A program made the position numbers and the translations under genes. From Bacteroides caccae (lineage in GTDB: Bacteria; Bacteroidota; Bacteroidia; Bacteroidales; Bacteroidaceae), in assembly GCF_002222615.2 (NCBI RefSeq), contig NZ_CP022412.2:4402001-4466000 (forward strand): 64,000 nt of DNA. The letters run 5' to 3'. A model generated the notes under the pieces. The model saw only the letters and a list, made by a program, of their open reading frames with translations. It was not told the origin of the DNA and did no database searches. Each line of letters starts with the position of its first letter. Within the stretch, counting starts at the first letter, position 1. Positions 15,533 to 24,305 of the stretch are shown here, one piece after another.

Positions 15533-16993
15533 TTACAACACGCGGATCTTTTCCGGCAAATACCCGCTACGGATACGCCATTCCTGCGGATAAAGATTAT
15601 TAGCCCGGTTGCCGATATTCTTCACAAAACCCAGAGGAATATTTCGATAAGTGAGCAAAACATACCCGCGAGGGGCTGTCGCCGGCAAAGTGACAGCCTC
15701 TTTCCGCAAATAAGCGATTGCTTGTTCATAACTCACCGCCTCGGTTGCAAAAACATCCTGCCGCAGAAGAAGGGCACTCATGGCCAAGGCATGGGCGGGA
15801 ATCAGATCTTTTCCTTTCACCTCGCCAACCGAAACGCCTGCCTGCACCACCCGCAAATGTTGTTTCATGGCAGCCAGTTCGGCTACGCATTGCTGAGGAA
15901 ACGCGTGTATTTCAGCACCTTCTGCCGACAAGACGTACTTTCCGGCACACTCATCATTCAGCCATTTTCCGGCCGTTGCCATGTTTTCCTTGGAGACAGG
16001 CGAAGAAGAGGCTCCCCCACCTTTCTTACCTTTTTTTCCGGCGGATTTTCCTTTCGGAAACGAATAATAATCGGCATAACTGTCCTCCCCTGCCGTTTCC
16101 GGTTTGCGGAGTACGGACAAGAAAAAGCCTTCACCCTTCGTCTTATGCGGGAAAAAGTGATATACGGAAGCCGATTCGCCGCACAGCAGATTTCCTGTGA
16201 TATTCCACTCTTCCCGAATATCTACCGCCAACGATTCCGCCCCAAATTCCTGCTGAATCCAACGGACATTTTCTTCGTCCTCTTTCGTGTTATATGTACA
16301 GGTACTGTATATAAGAATGCCTCCGGGCTTCAGACTCGGCCAAACGTCCGCAATAATCCTCCGTTGCCGTTGCCAGCAAATTTCCACATTCTCCGGACTC
16401 CATTCTTCAACGGCCACCGGATCTTTACGGAACATCCCTTCGCCGGAGCAAGGCACATCTGTCAGAATAACGTCAAAGAAAGAAGGCAAAGCCGAAAAAT
16501 CAGCCGGGTCGTTATTCGTAACCACCACATCCGGATGTCCCCATTTCGTCAGGTTCTCCGCCAAAATCTGCGACCGGTTCCGGATTACCTCGTTGGCAAC
16601 CAGCAAACTACCTTCGGGCAACACACTACGAGCATGGGTCGATTTCCCTCCCGGAGCGGCACAAAGGTCGAGCATCACCACCGGCTTCGTGACATGCTGC
16701 CGGAGCACCTGTTCCACGAACATCGAAGAAGCCTCCTGCACATAATAACACCCTGCATGAAACAACGGGTCGAATGTAAAAGTGAGCCGTTCGTCGAGGT
16801 AGATTCCCTCCGAAGACCAGGGAGGTTGAACCGATAGAGCATTTTCCACTTTCAACCGATGAACTTTCAACCGATTCAGCCTAATGCTCACGGGAGGTTC
16901 CTGCTGCAAGGCGGAAACCAGTTTTTCGTATTCTTCGACGCCCAACAAAGCGCGGGTATATTCTGTAAAAGAAGCGGGTAAATTCATTTTCAT
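15533..16993 (-). CDS. RsmF/NOL1/NOP2-family RNA m5C methyltransferase
   Basis: The 486-aa protein carries the SAM-binding motif DLCAAPGGKSTHA around residue 108. The two family cysteines are in TDVPCSGEGMF (around 178, release Cys) and STCTYNTKEDEENV (around 230, nucleophile). A Lys/Gly-rich linker (KGKSAGKKGKKGGG) follows at about 315-328. The C-terminal 150 residues correspond to the RsmF-type RNA-binding region. It should methylate cytosine C5 in rRNA or tRNA; the exact target is not deducible. It is transcribed alone and convergent with the efflux operon. Confidence 0.9.
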   Translation of the reverse strand: MKMNLPASFTEYTRALLGVEEYEKLVSALQQEPPVSIRLNRLKVHRLKVENALSVQPPWSSEGIYLDERLTFTFDPLFHAGCYYVQEASSMFVEQVLRQHVTKPVVMLDLCAAPGGKSTHARSVLPEGSLLVANEVIRNRSQILAENLTKWGHPDVVVTNNDPADFSALPSFFDVILTDVPCSGEGMFRKDPVAVEEWSPENVEICWQRQRRIIADVWPSLKPGGILIYSTCTYNTKEDEENVRWIQQEFGAESLAVDIREEWNITGNLLCGESASVYHFFPHKTKGEGFFLSVLRKPETAGEDSYADYYSFPKGKSAGKKGKKGGGASSSPVSKENMATAGKWLNDECAGKYVLSAEGAEIHAFPQQCVAELAAMKQHLRVVQAGVSVGEVKGKDLIPAHALAMSALLLRQDVFATEAVSYEQAIAYLRKEAVTLPATAPRGYVLLTYRNIPLGFVKNIGNRANNLYPQEWRIRSGYLPEKIRVL

Positions 16994-17095
16994 TTATTAA
17001 TTTGCGCAAATATCAAAAATATTTCGTCTCTTTGCAACTTTCTCGGATACTAACTGCGTCTAACAGACAAAGAAACAAATTAAAAAATAACAAAT

Positions 17096-17923
17096 ATGAA
17101 ACAAATTCTAATAGCATTATTGCTCGCATTCACCACTTCGACAGTAATTAATGCACAAAAACAGAGTAGCATTGAGAAGGATTCTACCGAAAATGTGAAA
17201 GTGACCCTTTCGAAAAAGACAGACACCAAGGCGGATGAATCCAACACAACAGTGACGGTGATCGGTGTAGATACAACGGCGGGCAAGGACGCAAACAGTG
17301 TCAGCTCCTCCGGAAGCAGCCACGGAAAAGTTGGTTTTACCTTCGAATCGGATGACAACGACCTTCCCTTCGGCAACCTCAGCGACACGATCAGCGGAGG
17401 GATCCTGATCTCTATTATCGCAATCGTCGCCGTCTTCGGACTGCCCGTATTTATCTTGTTTGTAATCTTTTTCTTCCGCTACAAGAACCGGAAAGCCCGT
17501 TACCGCCTTGCCGAACAGGCCATTGCAGCCGGACAACCGCTGCCGGAAAACTTTATCCGCGAAAACCGGCCGGCCGACCAACGCTCACAAGGCATCAAAA
17601 ACACCTTTACAGGGATTGGACTTTTCATCTTCCTCTGGGCGATCACCGGAGAGTTCGGAATCGGAGCAATCGGACTGCTTATCATGTTTATGGGCATCGG
17701 CCAATGGATAATAGGCAGCAAACAACAGAAAACAGATGATATTGATCCTTTCCGGATGAACGTTTCCCGGAAAAGGGACATCGACACCCGGAACAATTCT
17801 GCTGCCGGAAACAATTTCGGTACCCGAAACGATCCCCCCACCGGAAACAATTTCGATGCAGCCGCCCCTTCGGCAACGCAGCAGGAAGAAAGAAACGGAG
17901 AAAAGAGCGACGAAAATAAATGA
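17096..17923 (+). CDS. DUF6249-type membrane protein, partner of an ECF sigma gene
   Basis: The 275-aa product has a signal peptide (MKQILIALLLAFTTSTVINAQ) and a Ser/Thr/Asp-rich periplasmic part to about residue 100. A transmembrane helix (ILISIIAIVAVFGLPVFILFV, about 102-122) is followed by a basic RYKNRKARYRLAEQAIAAG segment. Two further hydrophobic stretches lie around 160-200, and the C-terminus is Asn/Pro-rich with a short GNNF repeat. This matches the DUF6249 pattern from memory. Its stop overlaps the start of the sigma factor gene (ATGA), so the pair is translationally coupled. It could be a membrane sensor or anti-sigma-like component; that is inference. Confidence 0.7.
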   Translation: MKQILIALLLAFTTSTVINAQKQSSIEKDSTENVKVTLSKKTDTKADESNTTVTVIGVDTTAGKDANSVSSSGSSHGKVGFTFESDDNDLPFGNLSDTISGGILISIIAIVAVFGLPVFILFVIFFFRYKNRKARYRLAEQAIAAGQPLPENFIRENRPADQRSQGIKNTFTGIGLFIFLWAITGEFGIGAIGLLIMFMGIGQWIIGSKQQKTDDIDPFRMNVSRKRDIDTRNNSAAGNNFGTRNDPPTGNNFDAAAPSATQQEERNGEKSDENK

Positions 17924-18471
17924 GCCAAATCAACGATATATCGCTAGTCGCACAGGTCGTAGTGTTCAAAAACACTAGGGCCTTCGACCAGTTAGTGAAG
18001 AAATACCAGTCGCCCGTGCGGCGGTTCTTTCTCAACCTGACTTGCGGCGACAGCGAATTGAGTGACGATTTGGCGCAGGATACATTCATCAAGGCATATA
18101 CCAATCTCTCTTCTTTCCACAACCTGTCGAGTTTCTCAACGTGGCTCTATCGCATTGCCTATAATGTTTTTTATGATTATATTCGCAGCCGGAAAGAAAT
18201 GGCCGGCTTGGACACAACGGAAATAGATGCCATTAACAGTACCGAACAAGAAAACGTCGGGCAGAAAATGGATGTCTACCAGTCGCTCAAAACGCTAAAA
18301 GACGTGGAACGAACCTGCATCACCTTGTTTTATATGGAAGATTTAAGCATTGACAAGATCGCAGGTATTACCGGAATACCGGCAGGAACGGTGAAAAGCC
18401 ACCTGTCGCGTGGAAAAGATAAATTAGCAACGTACTTAAAACAAAATGGTTATGACAGAAATAGACAATGA
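17920..18471 (+). CDS. ECF-type RNA polymerase sigma factor
   Basis: The 183-aa protein has a sigma-70 region 2 (FDQLVKKYQSPVRRFFL at about 26-42, DDLAQDTFIKAY at about 49-60, SFSTWLYRIAYNVFYDYIR at about 69-87) and a region 4 helix-turn-helix (LSIDKIAGITGIPAGTVKSH at about 146-165). It directs RNA polymerase to alternative promoters. It overlaps the upstream membrane protein gene by 4 bp and the downstream DUF5056 gene by 26 bp, so all three are coupled. No FecR-type anti-sigma is present; the DUF5056 or DUF6249 protein may take that role. Confidence 0.92.
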   Translation: MSQINDISLVAQVVVFKNTRAFDQLVKKYQSPVRRFFLNLTCGDSELSDDLAQDTFIKAYTNLSSFHNLSSFSTWLYRIAYNVFYDYIRSRKEMAGLDTTEIDAINSTEQENVGQKMDVYQSLKTLKDVERTCITLFYMEDLSIDKIAGITGIPAGTVKSHLSRGKDKLATYLKQNGYDRNRQ

Positions 18472-18781
18472 TAAACTCTTGCGCGACTTCTTTACCGAAA
18501 ACAGGCAGGAGATAGCGGACAGGGGATTCAGCCGCCGTGTCATGCACCACCTACCCGACCGCAGCAATCGGCTGGCACGCATTTGGAACGCCTTCGTCAT
18601 GGCTGTGGGAGCCGTACTTTTCGTCTCCTTAGGCGGACCGGAAGCTGCATGGGGAACGATTCGGGAGGTATTCATCGGCATGATTAATCATGGAACAACA
18701 AGTCTCGACCCGAAATCAATCATTATCGCAAGTGTAGTGTTACTGTTTATGGCTGCGAGAAAAGTAGCTTCATTGGCATAG
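18446..18781 (+). CDS. DUF5056-type small membrane protein, possible anti-sigma factor
   Basis: The 111-aa product starts inside the sigma gene, with ATG at 18446 or 18452. The N-terminal half is hydrophilic (NDKLLRDFFTENRQEIADRGFSRR cut across residues 8-31) and ends RVMHHLPDR, a pattern I recall from DUF5056. Two hydrophobic helices follow (about 46-65 and 88-104). A soluble N-terminus plus membrane helices encoded directly after a sigma factor fits an anti-sigma layout, but no zinc motif is present. The function is inferred from position only. Confidence 0.65.
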   Translation: MVMTEIDNDKLLRDFFTENRQEIADRGFSRRVMHHLPDRSNRLARIWNAFVMAVGAVLFVSLGGPEAAWGTIREVFIGMINHGTTSLDPKSIIIASVVLLFMAARKVASLA

Positions 18782-18802
18782 GCGGTACGGAAATGTTAAG
18801 AT

Positions 18803-18825
18803 GATACTATCGACTGTTTAATCAG
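18803..18825 (+). repeat. Solo end fragment of the palindromic element family
   Basis: GATACTATCGACTGTTTAA resembles the right inner arm of the full elements (ATACCACCGACTGGTTAA in copy B). Nothing else of the element is present here. Confidence 0.35.
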
Positions 18826-18931
18826 TCCCCATTATTTTCCTCTTAATTTTTCCCTTACTAATAAAGCTATCCGAGTGTTAAACAATAATAAATCTACCCT
18901 TTGTCCCCGATTAGCCCAAACATAGATGTTG

Positions 18932-18939
18932 TATCTTTG
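18932..18939 (+). promoter_or_regulatory. -7 box of the phospholipase-D-like gene
   Basis: TATCTTTG lies 33 bp before the TTG start at 18972. A TTTG at 18900-18903 is 28 bp upstream, too far for a standard -33. Confidence 0.5.
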
Positions 18940-18971
18940 TTGCTCTGTAAACTAAAATAGAGAGAAAAGTT

Positions 18972-20234
18972 TTGAAATTACGTATATTCATTTTATTCCT
19001 GTTCCTGCCTTTATTGCGTGCCCAGGCAAGCGTCATCGACAGTTTGATGACCCAACCCCGGGATTCTATCGGACTCACGAGTGATTCCCTTGTACTGCAT
19101 TTTTTAGAGGAATCGGGTATACCTATCTCCGATAATAATAAAGTGAAACTGCTGAAAAGCGGGCGGGAAAAGTTTATCGACTTGTTTGAAGCAATCCGTC
19201 AGGCCAAGCACCACGTGCATCTGGAATATTTCAACTTCCGAAACGACTCTATCGCCAACGCCTTATTCGCCCTTCTCGCCGAAAAAGTAAAAGAAGGTGT
19301 CGAAGTGCGGGCAATGTTCGACGCTTTCGGCAACTGGTCGAACAACCAGCCGCTCAAAAAAAGACATCTCAAGAAAATCCGTGAACAAGGGATTGAAATC
19401 GTCAAGTTCGACCCGTTCACTTTCCCTTATATCAACCACGCCGCCCACCGCGACCACCGGAAGATTGTCGTAATCGACGGAGAAATTGCTTATACCGGCG
19501 GCATGAACATCGCCGACTATTACATCAATGGACTACCCAAAATCGGTACATGGCGCGATATGCACATGCGCATTGAAGGCGATGCGGTGAACGATTTGCA
19601 GGAGATTTTCCTTACAATCTGGAACAAGGAAACCAAGCAGAACATCGGTGGGAAAATTTATTTCCCTCAACATGAAGACAGTACAAATATCGTTGTCGCT
19701 ATCGTAGACCGCACTCCGAAGAAAAACAGCCGTATGCTGAGCCATGCATACGCCATGTCGATCTACTCGGCACAAAAAAACGTACATATCGTCAATCCTT
19801 ATTTCGTGCCGACTTCTTCTATCAAAAAAGCGCTCAACCGGACAATCGACCGGGGAGTGAACGTAACAATTATGGTTTCGTCCGCCTCCGACATCCCTTT
19901 CACGCCGGATGCCGCACTTTACAAGTTGCATAAGTTGATGAAACGGGGGGCAACAGTTTATATGTACAACGGAGGATTCCACCATTCTAAAATAATGATG
20001 ATCGACGACTTGTTCTGCACCGTCGGCACCGCCAACCTGAACAGCCGCAGCCTCCGTTACGACTACGAGACGAACGCTTTCATCTTCGACAAGAAGACAA
20101 CGGCGGAACTGAACACCATGTTCCGCAACGACATCGAGCACTGCACACAGTTGACACCGGAATTTTGGAAAAAGCGCTCGCCATGGAAGAAGTTCGTCGG
20201 CTGGTTTGCTAATTTATTCACGCCATTTTTGTAA
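18972..20234 (+). CDS. Phospholipase-D-superfamily protein, cardiolipin-synthase-like, exported
   Basis: The protein carries two HKD motifs: HRDHRKIVVIDG around residue 160 and HHSKIMMIDD around residue 337, each followed by the usual GG/N region (GGMNIADYY; GTANLNSRS). Cardiolipin synthases join two phosphatidylglycerol molecules; related enzymes hydrolyse phosphodiesters. Unlike typical Cls proteins, it lacks two N-terminal transmembrane helices and instead begins with a signal-peptide-like MKLRIFILFLFLPLLRAQAS. This favours a periplasmic or membrane-edge enzyme. The start must be TTG at 18972, since no ATG in frame preserves the signal peptide. A GAGAGAAAAG stretch precedes it. Confidence 0.85.
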   Translation: MKLRIFILFLFLPLLRAQASVIDSLMTQPRDSIGLTSDSLVLHFLEESGIPISDNNKVKLLKSGREKFIDLFEAIRQAKHHVHLEYFNFRNDSIANALFALLAEKVKEGVEVRAMFDAFGNWSNNQPLKKRHLKKIREQGIEIVKFDPFTFPYINHAAHRDHRKIVVIDGEIAYTGGMNIADYYINGLPKIGTWRDMHMRIEGDAVNDLQEIFLTIWNKETKQNIGGKIYFPQHEDSTNIVVAIVDRTPKKNSRMLSHAYAMSIYSAQKNVHIVNPYFVPTSSIKKALNRTIDRGVNVTIMVSSASDIPFTPDAALYKLHKLMKRGATVYMYNGGFHHSKIMMIDDLFCTVGTANLNSRSLRYDYETNAFIFDKKTTAELNTMFRNDIEHCTQLTPEFWKKRSPWKKFVGWFANLFTPFL

Positions 20235-20239
20235 TTTTG
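20232..20239 (+). promoter_or_regulatory. Possible -7 box for thyA
   Basis: TAATTTTG fits TAnnTTTG and overlaps the stop codon of the preceding gene. TTTG at 20205-20208 is 23 bp upstream, slightly longer than usual. The resulting leader of about 125 nt would include the element remnant at 20261-20324. Confidence 0.4.
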
Positions 20240-20260
20240 CACAAAGAGGATGACTAAAAA

Positions 20261-20324
20261 GCCAATAGTATCCCAAACTCTCCTCCTTCCCGAAAGAGGG
20301 GATTGGAGAGGATACCGACTTTTA
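20261..20324. repeat. Collapsed remnant of the palindromic element
   Basis: CCAATAGTATCCC, CTCTCCTCCTTCCCGAAAGAGG and GGATACCGACTTTTAA follow one another without the central loop. They correspond to the flanks and one inner hairpin of copies B and C. It looks like a deletion derivative and would lie in the thyA leader if the promoter at 20232 is used. Confidence 0.55.
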
Positions 20325-20369
20325 AGCACAGCCTTGCAAATGCATTAACGCTTTGATAATTTACTCATT

Positions 20370-21164
20370 ATGAAACAATATCTCGATTTACTGAACCGTG
20401 TGTTGACTGAAGGCACGGAGAAAAGCGACCGCACCGGTACCGGAACGATCAGCGTGTTCGGTCACCAAATGCGCTTCAACCTCGACGACGGCTTTCCCTG
20501 TCTCACCACCAAGAAATTACATCTGAAATCAATCATATATGAATTGCTGTGGTTCCTCCAAGGAGACACGAACGTGAAATACCTGCAAGAACACGGCGTC
20601 CGCATCTGGAACGAATGGGCGGACGAAAACGGTGATCTGGGACATATCTACGGCTACCAATGGCGTTCGTGGCCCGACTACAACGGCGGATTCATCGACC
20701 AGATCAGCGAAGCGATAGAGACGATCAAACAAAATCCGGACTCACGCCGGATTATTGTCAGCGCATGGAACGTAGCGGATTTGAATAATATGAACCTCCC
20801 TCCCTGTCATGCTTTTTTCCAGTTCTACGTAGCGGACGGACGACTGAGCCTCCAACTTTACCAACGCAGCGCCGACATTTTCCTCGGCGTGCCTTTCAAC
20901 ATTGCTTCATACGCACTGTTGCTGCAAATGGTAGCGCAGGTGACGGGATTGAAGGCCGGAGACTTCGTTCATACATTCGGTGACGCACATATCTATCTGA
21001 ATCATCTGGAACAGGTAAAACTGCAACTGTCCCGCGAACCGCGTCCGTTGCCGCAGATGAAAATCAACCCGGATGTGAAAAGTATCTTCGATTTCAAATT
21101 CGAGGATTTCGAACTGGTGAATTATGACCCGCATCCGCACATCGCAGGTGTGGTAGCAGTCTGA
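20370..21164 (+). CDS. thyA: Thymidylate synthase
   Basis: The 264-aa protein, the same length as the E. coli enzyme, converts dUMP to dTMP using methylene-tetrahydrofolate. The catalytic cysteine is C146 in [11 protein letters not shown]. The dUMP-binding RRIIVSAWN (around 126-134), [17 protein letters not shown] and DAHIYLNH segments are intact, as is the N-terminal [11 protein letters not shown]. It is followed 46 bp later by folA, which regenerates the tetrahydrofolate that this reaction oxidises, so the two form a metabolic pair. All residues expected for activity appear present. Confidence 0.97.
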   Translation: MKQYLDLLNRVLTEGTEKSDRTGTGTISVFGHQMRFNLDDGFPCLTTKKLHLKSIIYELLWFLQGDTNVKYLQEHGVRIWNEWADENGDLGHIYGYQWRSWPDYNGGFIDQISEAIETIKQNPDSRRIIVSAWNVADLNNMNLPPCHAFFQFYVADGRLSLQLYQRSADIFLGVPFNIASYALLLQMVAQVTGLKAGDFVHTFGDAHIYLNHLEQVKLQLSREPRPLPQMKINPDVKSIFDFKFEDFELVNYDPHPHIAGVVAV

Positions 21165-21210
21165 CCCCGGCACGATGCAGACGGAAGAATATCAAACGAA
21201 CTTAATCTGT

Positions 21211-21705
21211 ATGAGTAAAATATCTATTATAGCGGCCGTAGACCGCCGCATGGCTATCGGATTCGAGAACAAACTCCTTTTCTGGTTGCCCAACGACTTG
21301 AAACGTTTCAAAGCACTGACCACGGGAAATACGATTGTTATGGGAAGAAAAACTTTCGAATCACTCCCCAAAGGCGCCCTGCCCAACCGCAGGAATGTCG
21401 TTCTGTCTTCAAATCCGGCTGCGGAATGTCCGGGAGCGGAAGTATTCCCTTCACTCGAAGCGGCTCTGCAAAGTTGCAAGGAGGATGAACACGTATATAT
21501 CATCGGCGGCGCAAGTGTCTACCAACAGGCGCTTCCCTTTGCCGACGAACTTTGCCTGACGGAAATAGACAACACCGCACCGGAGGCTGACGCCTTTTTC
21601 CCCGAAATCTCGCCCGCCGTATGGCACGAAAAAAACAGAGAAGCTCATCCTGCGGATGAGAAACATCTCTGCTCGTATGCATTTGTTGATTACGTAAAAG
21701 CGTAA
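21211..21705 (+). CDS. folA: Dihydrofolate reductase
   Basis: The product (164 aa from the ATG at 21211) reduces dihydrofolate to tetrahydrofolate with NADPH. It begins MSKISIIAAVDRRMAIG, has the substrate-site LPNDLKRFK with its conserved Asp, the cofactor motif GNTIVMGRKTFESLP and the IIGGASVYQQAL segment. An in-frame ATG at 21175 would add 12 residues that do not resemble the family, so the inner start is chosen. Adjacent LLFW replaces the more common LLWH just before the LPNDL motif. The gene is convergent with the Lrp gene, 20 bp away. Confidence 0.93.
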   Translation: MSKISIIAAVDRRMAIGFENKLLFWLPNDLKRFKALTTGNTIVMGRKTFESLPKGALPNRRNVVLSSNPAAECPGAEVFPSLEAALQSCKEDEHVYIIGGASVYQQALPFADELCLTEIDNTAPEADAFFPEISPAVWHEKNREAHPADEKHLCSYAFVDYVKA

Positions 21706-21725
21706 AAAACAATTATTACAACTTA

Positions 21726-22205
21726 TTAATCTTCGTCTTCTACGTCGACCATAATCGGCATCTGCCGTTTAATGGCTTCGTGGAAGGAGATTAGCGTTTC
21801 GGTACGCGCCAACCCCAACGGTTGCAGCTTATCGTGGATAATGCTCAGCAAATGGTGGTTGTTCTTAGCATAAATCTTGATAAACATATCATATTTTCCG
21901 GTGGTGAAATGACATTCTACCACTTCCGGAATCGCTTCCAAGGCTTTTGTCACCGAATCAAAGGACTCGGGGTCCTTCAGATAAATGCCGATATAAGCGC
22001 AAGTCTCATATCCTATCTTTTCAGGGTCGATCACATATTCCGAACCCTTTAATATACCGAGATTAGTCAGCTTCTGAATGCGCTGATGAATGGCCGCGCC
22101 GGAAACGTTACAAGCTCTCGCTACTTCCAGAAAAGGAATACGCGCATTGCCGGCTATTAACTTCAGAATCTGCTCATCTAAACTATCTAATTGATGATGT
22201 CCCAT
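21726..22205 (-). CDS. Lrp/AsnC-family transcriptional regulator
   Basis: The 159-aa protein has an N-terminal winged helix-turn-helix (LDSLDEQILKLIAGNARIPFL cut at residues 6-26, VARACNVSGAAIHQRIQKL following) and a C-terminal RAM domain that binds amino acids and drives oligomerisation (YIGIYLKD, GKYDMFIKIYA). The C-terminus is acidic (VDVEDED). Lrp proteins respond to amino acids such as leucine. The targets here are unknown. A TAACTTTG box lies about 40 bp upstream. Confidence 0.92.
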   Translation of the reverse strand: MGHHQLDSLDEQILKLIAGNARIPFLEVARACNVSGAAIHQRIQKLTNLGILKGSEYVIDPEKIGYETCAYIGIYLKDPESFDSVTKALEAIPEVVECHFTTGKYDMFIKIYAKNNHHLLSIIHDKLQPLGLARTETLISFHEAIKRQMPIMVDVEDED

Positions 22206-22243
22206 ATTTGAATCAAATTGTTTTAATCGACGAATCTTTTATG

Positions 22244-22251
22244 CAAAGTTA
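22244..22251 (-). promoter_or_regulatory. -7 box of the Lrp gene
   Basis: On the minus strand TAACTTTG fits TAnnTTTG. A TTTG at 22267-22270 is 15 bp upstream, shorter than usual. Confidence 0.45.
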
Positions 22252-22324
22252 GCGATTTTCCGGCAACAAATACTATAATTTATTACTTTTATTTGCAGAA
22301 AGCGGATAAGTCAACAATAGTTTG

Positions 22325-22332
22325 TACCTTTG
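22325..22332 (+). promoter_or_regulatory. -7 box of the M64 peptidase gene
   Basis: TACCTTTG fits TAnnTTTG and lies 25 bp before the ATG at 22358. Its position within the upstream extension of the reading frame supports the shorter start. Confidence 0.5.
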
Positions 22333-22357
22333 TGGAAAACATAAATATACTATTTAT

Positions 22358-23635
22358 ATGAAACAATTTTGCTGTACACTGCTTTTTTTCCTTGCCACTC
22401 TGACAAGCTACGCGCAAAATTTTGCGGACTTTTTTCAAGATAAAACACTACGAGTGGATTACATTTTCACCGGAGACGCCAACCGTCAGGCGATCTATCT
22501 GGACGAACTCTCACAACTGCCTTCCTGGGCCGGACGACAACACCATTTATCCGAACTTCCCTTGGCGGGAAACGGGCAAATTATCGTGAAAGACGTTGCC
22601 ACCGGACAATGTATTTATAAAACATCCTTTTCTTCACTGTTTCAGGAATGGCTGTCGACCGATGAAGCCCGGACAACCGCCAAAGGATTCGAAAATACGT
22701 TTCTCCTGCCTTTTCCCAAGAAAACGGTAGAAGTAGAAATTACGTTATATTCGCCCCGTAAGGATGTTATGGCAAACTTCAAACATATTGTATCGCCCGA
22801 GGATATTTTAATCCACAAACGCGGCACATCGCACGTCACCCCGCATCGTTATATGTTGCAAAGCGGCAGCGAGAAAGACTGCATTGATGTCGCCATTCTC
22901 GCCGAAGGATATACGGAAAAGGAAATGGATGTTTTCTATCAGGATGCGCAACGTACCTGCGAAAGCTTGTTCTCACACGAACCGTTCCGGTCGATGAAAC
23001 AGAAATTCAATATCGTCGCCGTAGCCAGCCCGTCTACCGACAGCGGCGTAAGTGTCCCCCGTGCAGACCAATGGAAGCAAACTGCCGTCCACTCGCATTT
23101 CGACACGTTCTATTCCGAACGTTATCTGACTACCAGCCGGGTGAAATCGATCCACAATGCGCTGGCGGGAATCCCCTATGAGCATATTATTATCCTCGCC
23201 AACACGGATGTATACGGCGGAGGAGGAATCTACAATTCCTACACGCTGACCACTGCGCATCATCCCATGTTCAAACCGGTGGTCGTCCATGAGTTCGGAC
23301 ACAGTTTCGGTGGACTCGCGGACGAGTATTTTTACGAGGATGATACGATGACCGACACTTATCCGCTGGATGTGGAACCGTGGGAACAGAATATCACAAC
23401 ACGGGTGAACTTCGCCTCCAAATGGGAAGATATGCTCCCTCCACACATACCGGTACCTACTCCGGTTGCCCAACAAAAGAATTACCCGGTAGGCGTGTAT
23501 GAAGGAGGTGGTTATTCATTCAAAGGTATTTATCGCCCGGCGTACAACTGCCGCATGAAAACCAATGAGCATCCCGAATTTTGCCCGGTCTGCCAACGCG
23601 CAATCCGCCGGATTATCGAATTTTATGTGCCATAA
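22358..23635 (+). CDS. Secreted M64-family (IgA-peptidase-type) zinc metallopeptidase
   Basis: The product (425 aa) begins with a signal peptide, MKQFCCTLLFFLATLTSYAQ. The zinc-binding helix HEFGHSFGGLADEY lies around residues 310-323, the M64 form of HExxH plus a downstream Asp/Glu. Upstream are an N-terminal beta domain and the IAILAEGYTEKE-type segment (here VAILAEGYTEKE, around 180) of M64 peptidases. The family is named after a Clostridium ramosum IgA protease; most Bacteroides members have unknown substrates. It would act in the periplasm or outside the cell. Confidence 0.9.
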   Translation: MKQFCCTLLFFLATLTSYAQNFADFFQDKTLRVDYIFTGDANRQAIYLDELSQLPSWAGRQHHLSELPLAGNGQIIVKDVATGQCIYKTSFSSLFQEWLSTDEARTTAKGFENTFLLPFPKKTVEVEITLYSPRKDVMANFKHIVSPEDILIHKRGTSHVTPHRYMLQSGSEKDCIDVAILAEGYTEKEMDVFYQDAQRTCESLFSHEPFRSMKQKFNIVAVASPSTDSGVSVPRADQWKQTAVHSHFDTFYSERYLTTSRVKSIHNALAGIPYEHIIILANTDVYGGGGIYNSYTLTTAHHPMFKPVVVHEFGHSFGGLADEYFYEDDTMTDTYPLDVEPWEQNITTRVNFASKWEDMLPPHIPVPTPVAQQKNYPVGVYEGGGYSFKGIYRPAYNCRMKTNEHPEFCPVCQRAIRRIIEFYVP

Positions 23636-23673
23636 AGAAATAACGTTTGTCAAACTTAAAAACCCAAGCCTTT

Positions 23674-24210
23674 ATGATTAAGCTTCAACCGATCAGCACA
23701 TCGGATTTACAACATTACAAGTTTATGGAAGAACTCCTCGTTGATGCATTTCCACCGGAAGAATACCGTCAATTGGAAGAGTTACGCGAGTATACCGACC
23801 GGACGGGCAACTTTCATAATAATATCATCTTTGATGATGACCTGCCTATTGGGCTCATCACGTACTGGGATTTCGGCCGCTTCTACTATGTAGAACACTT
23901 CGCCACCAATCCCGCCCTGCGCAACGGCGGATACGGGAAACGGACGTTGGAATACTTGTGCAACCACCTGCAATTGCCTATCGTACTGGAAGTAGAACGC
24001 CCCGTAGAGGAAATGGCAAAACGCCGTATTTGTTTCTATGAGCGTCAAGGATTCACCTTGTGGAAAAATGACTATTATCAGCCGCCCTACAAGCCCGGAG
24101 ATGATTTTCTTCCGATGTATTTAATGGTGTACGGTGACTTGAATCCGGAAAAGGATTACGAAGATATAAGACATAAGCTCCACACTGTTGTTTACGGGGT
24201 AAAGGAGTAA
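23674..24210 (+). CDS. GNAT-family N-acetyltransferase
   Basis: The 178-aa protein has a GNAT fold. The acetyl-CoA pyrophosphate-binding loop region is HFATNPALRNGGYGKRTLEYL (split about residues 79-99; key residues R88, G90, G91, G93), preceded by a beta strand with YYVEHFA. RRICFYERQGF around 118-128 is the usual C-terminal motif. The acceptor is unknown. The ATG at 23674 is chosen; the frame is open upstream but begins with TTG and non-family residues. A terminator at 24262-24289 follows. Confidence 0.85.
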   Translation: MIKLQPISTSDLQHYKFMEELLVDAFPPEEYRQLEELREYTDRTGNFHNNIIFDDDLPIGLITYWDFGRFYYVEHFATNPALRNGGYGKRTLEYLCNHLQLPIVLEVERPVEEMAKRRICFYERQGFTLWKNDYYQPPYKPGDDFLPMYLMVYGDLNPEKDYEDIRHKLHTVVYGVKE

Positions 24211-24261
24211 AATCAAAGCAAATCAAAGTAAAGTAAAACAAATCAAAGTAAAAATCAGTAA

Positions 24262-24289
24262 GACTCCGGTTAAGAGATTGACCGGAGTC
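24262..24289 (+). terminator. Terminator after the GNAT gene
   Basis: The arms GACTCCGGT (24262-24270) and ACCGGAGTC (24281-24289) are perfect complements around a 10-nt loop. They are followed by GCTTTATAAAT, a weak T tract. Confidence 0.65.
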
Positions 24290-24305
24290 GCTTTATAAAT
24301 ATATA

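Noticed and set aside
15722..16837. A 371-codon open frame on the plus strand opposite the RNA methyltransferase gene
   Set aside because: It lies entirely antisense to a gene with clear motifs; its translation is rich in His, Arg, Pro and Phe with no recognisable domain.
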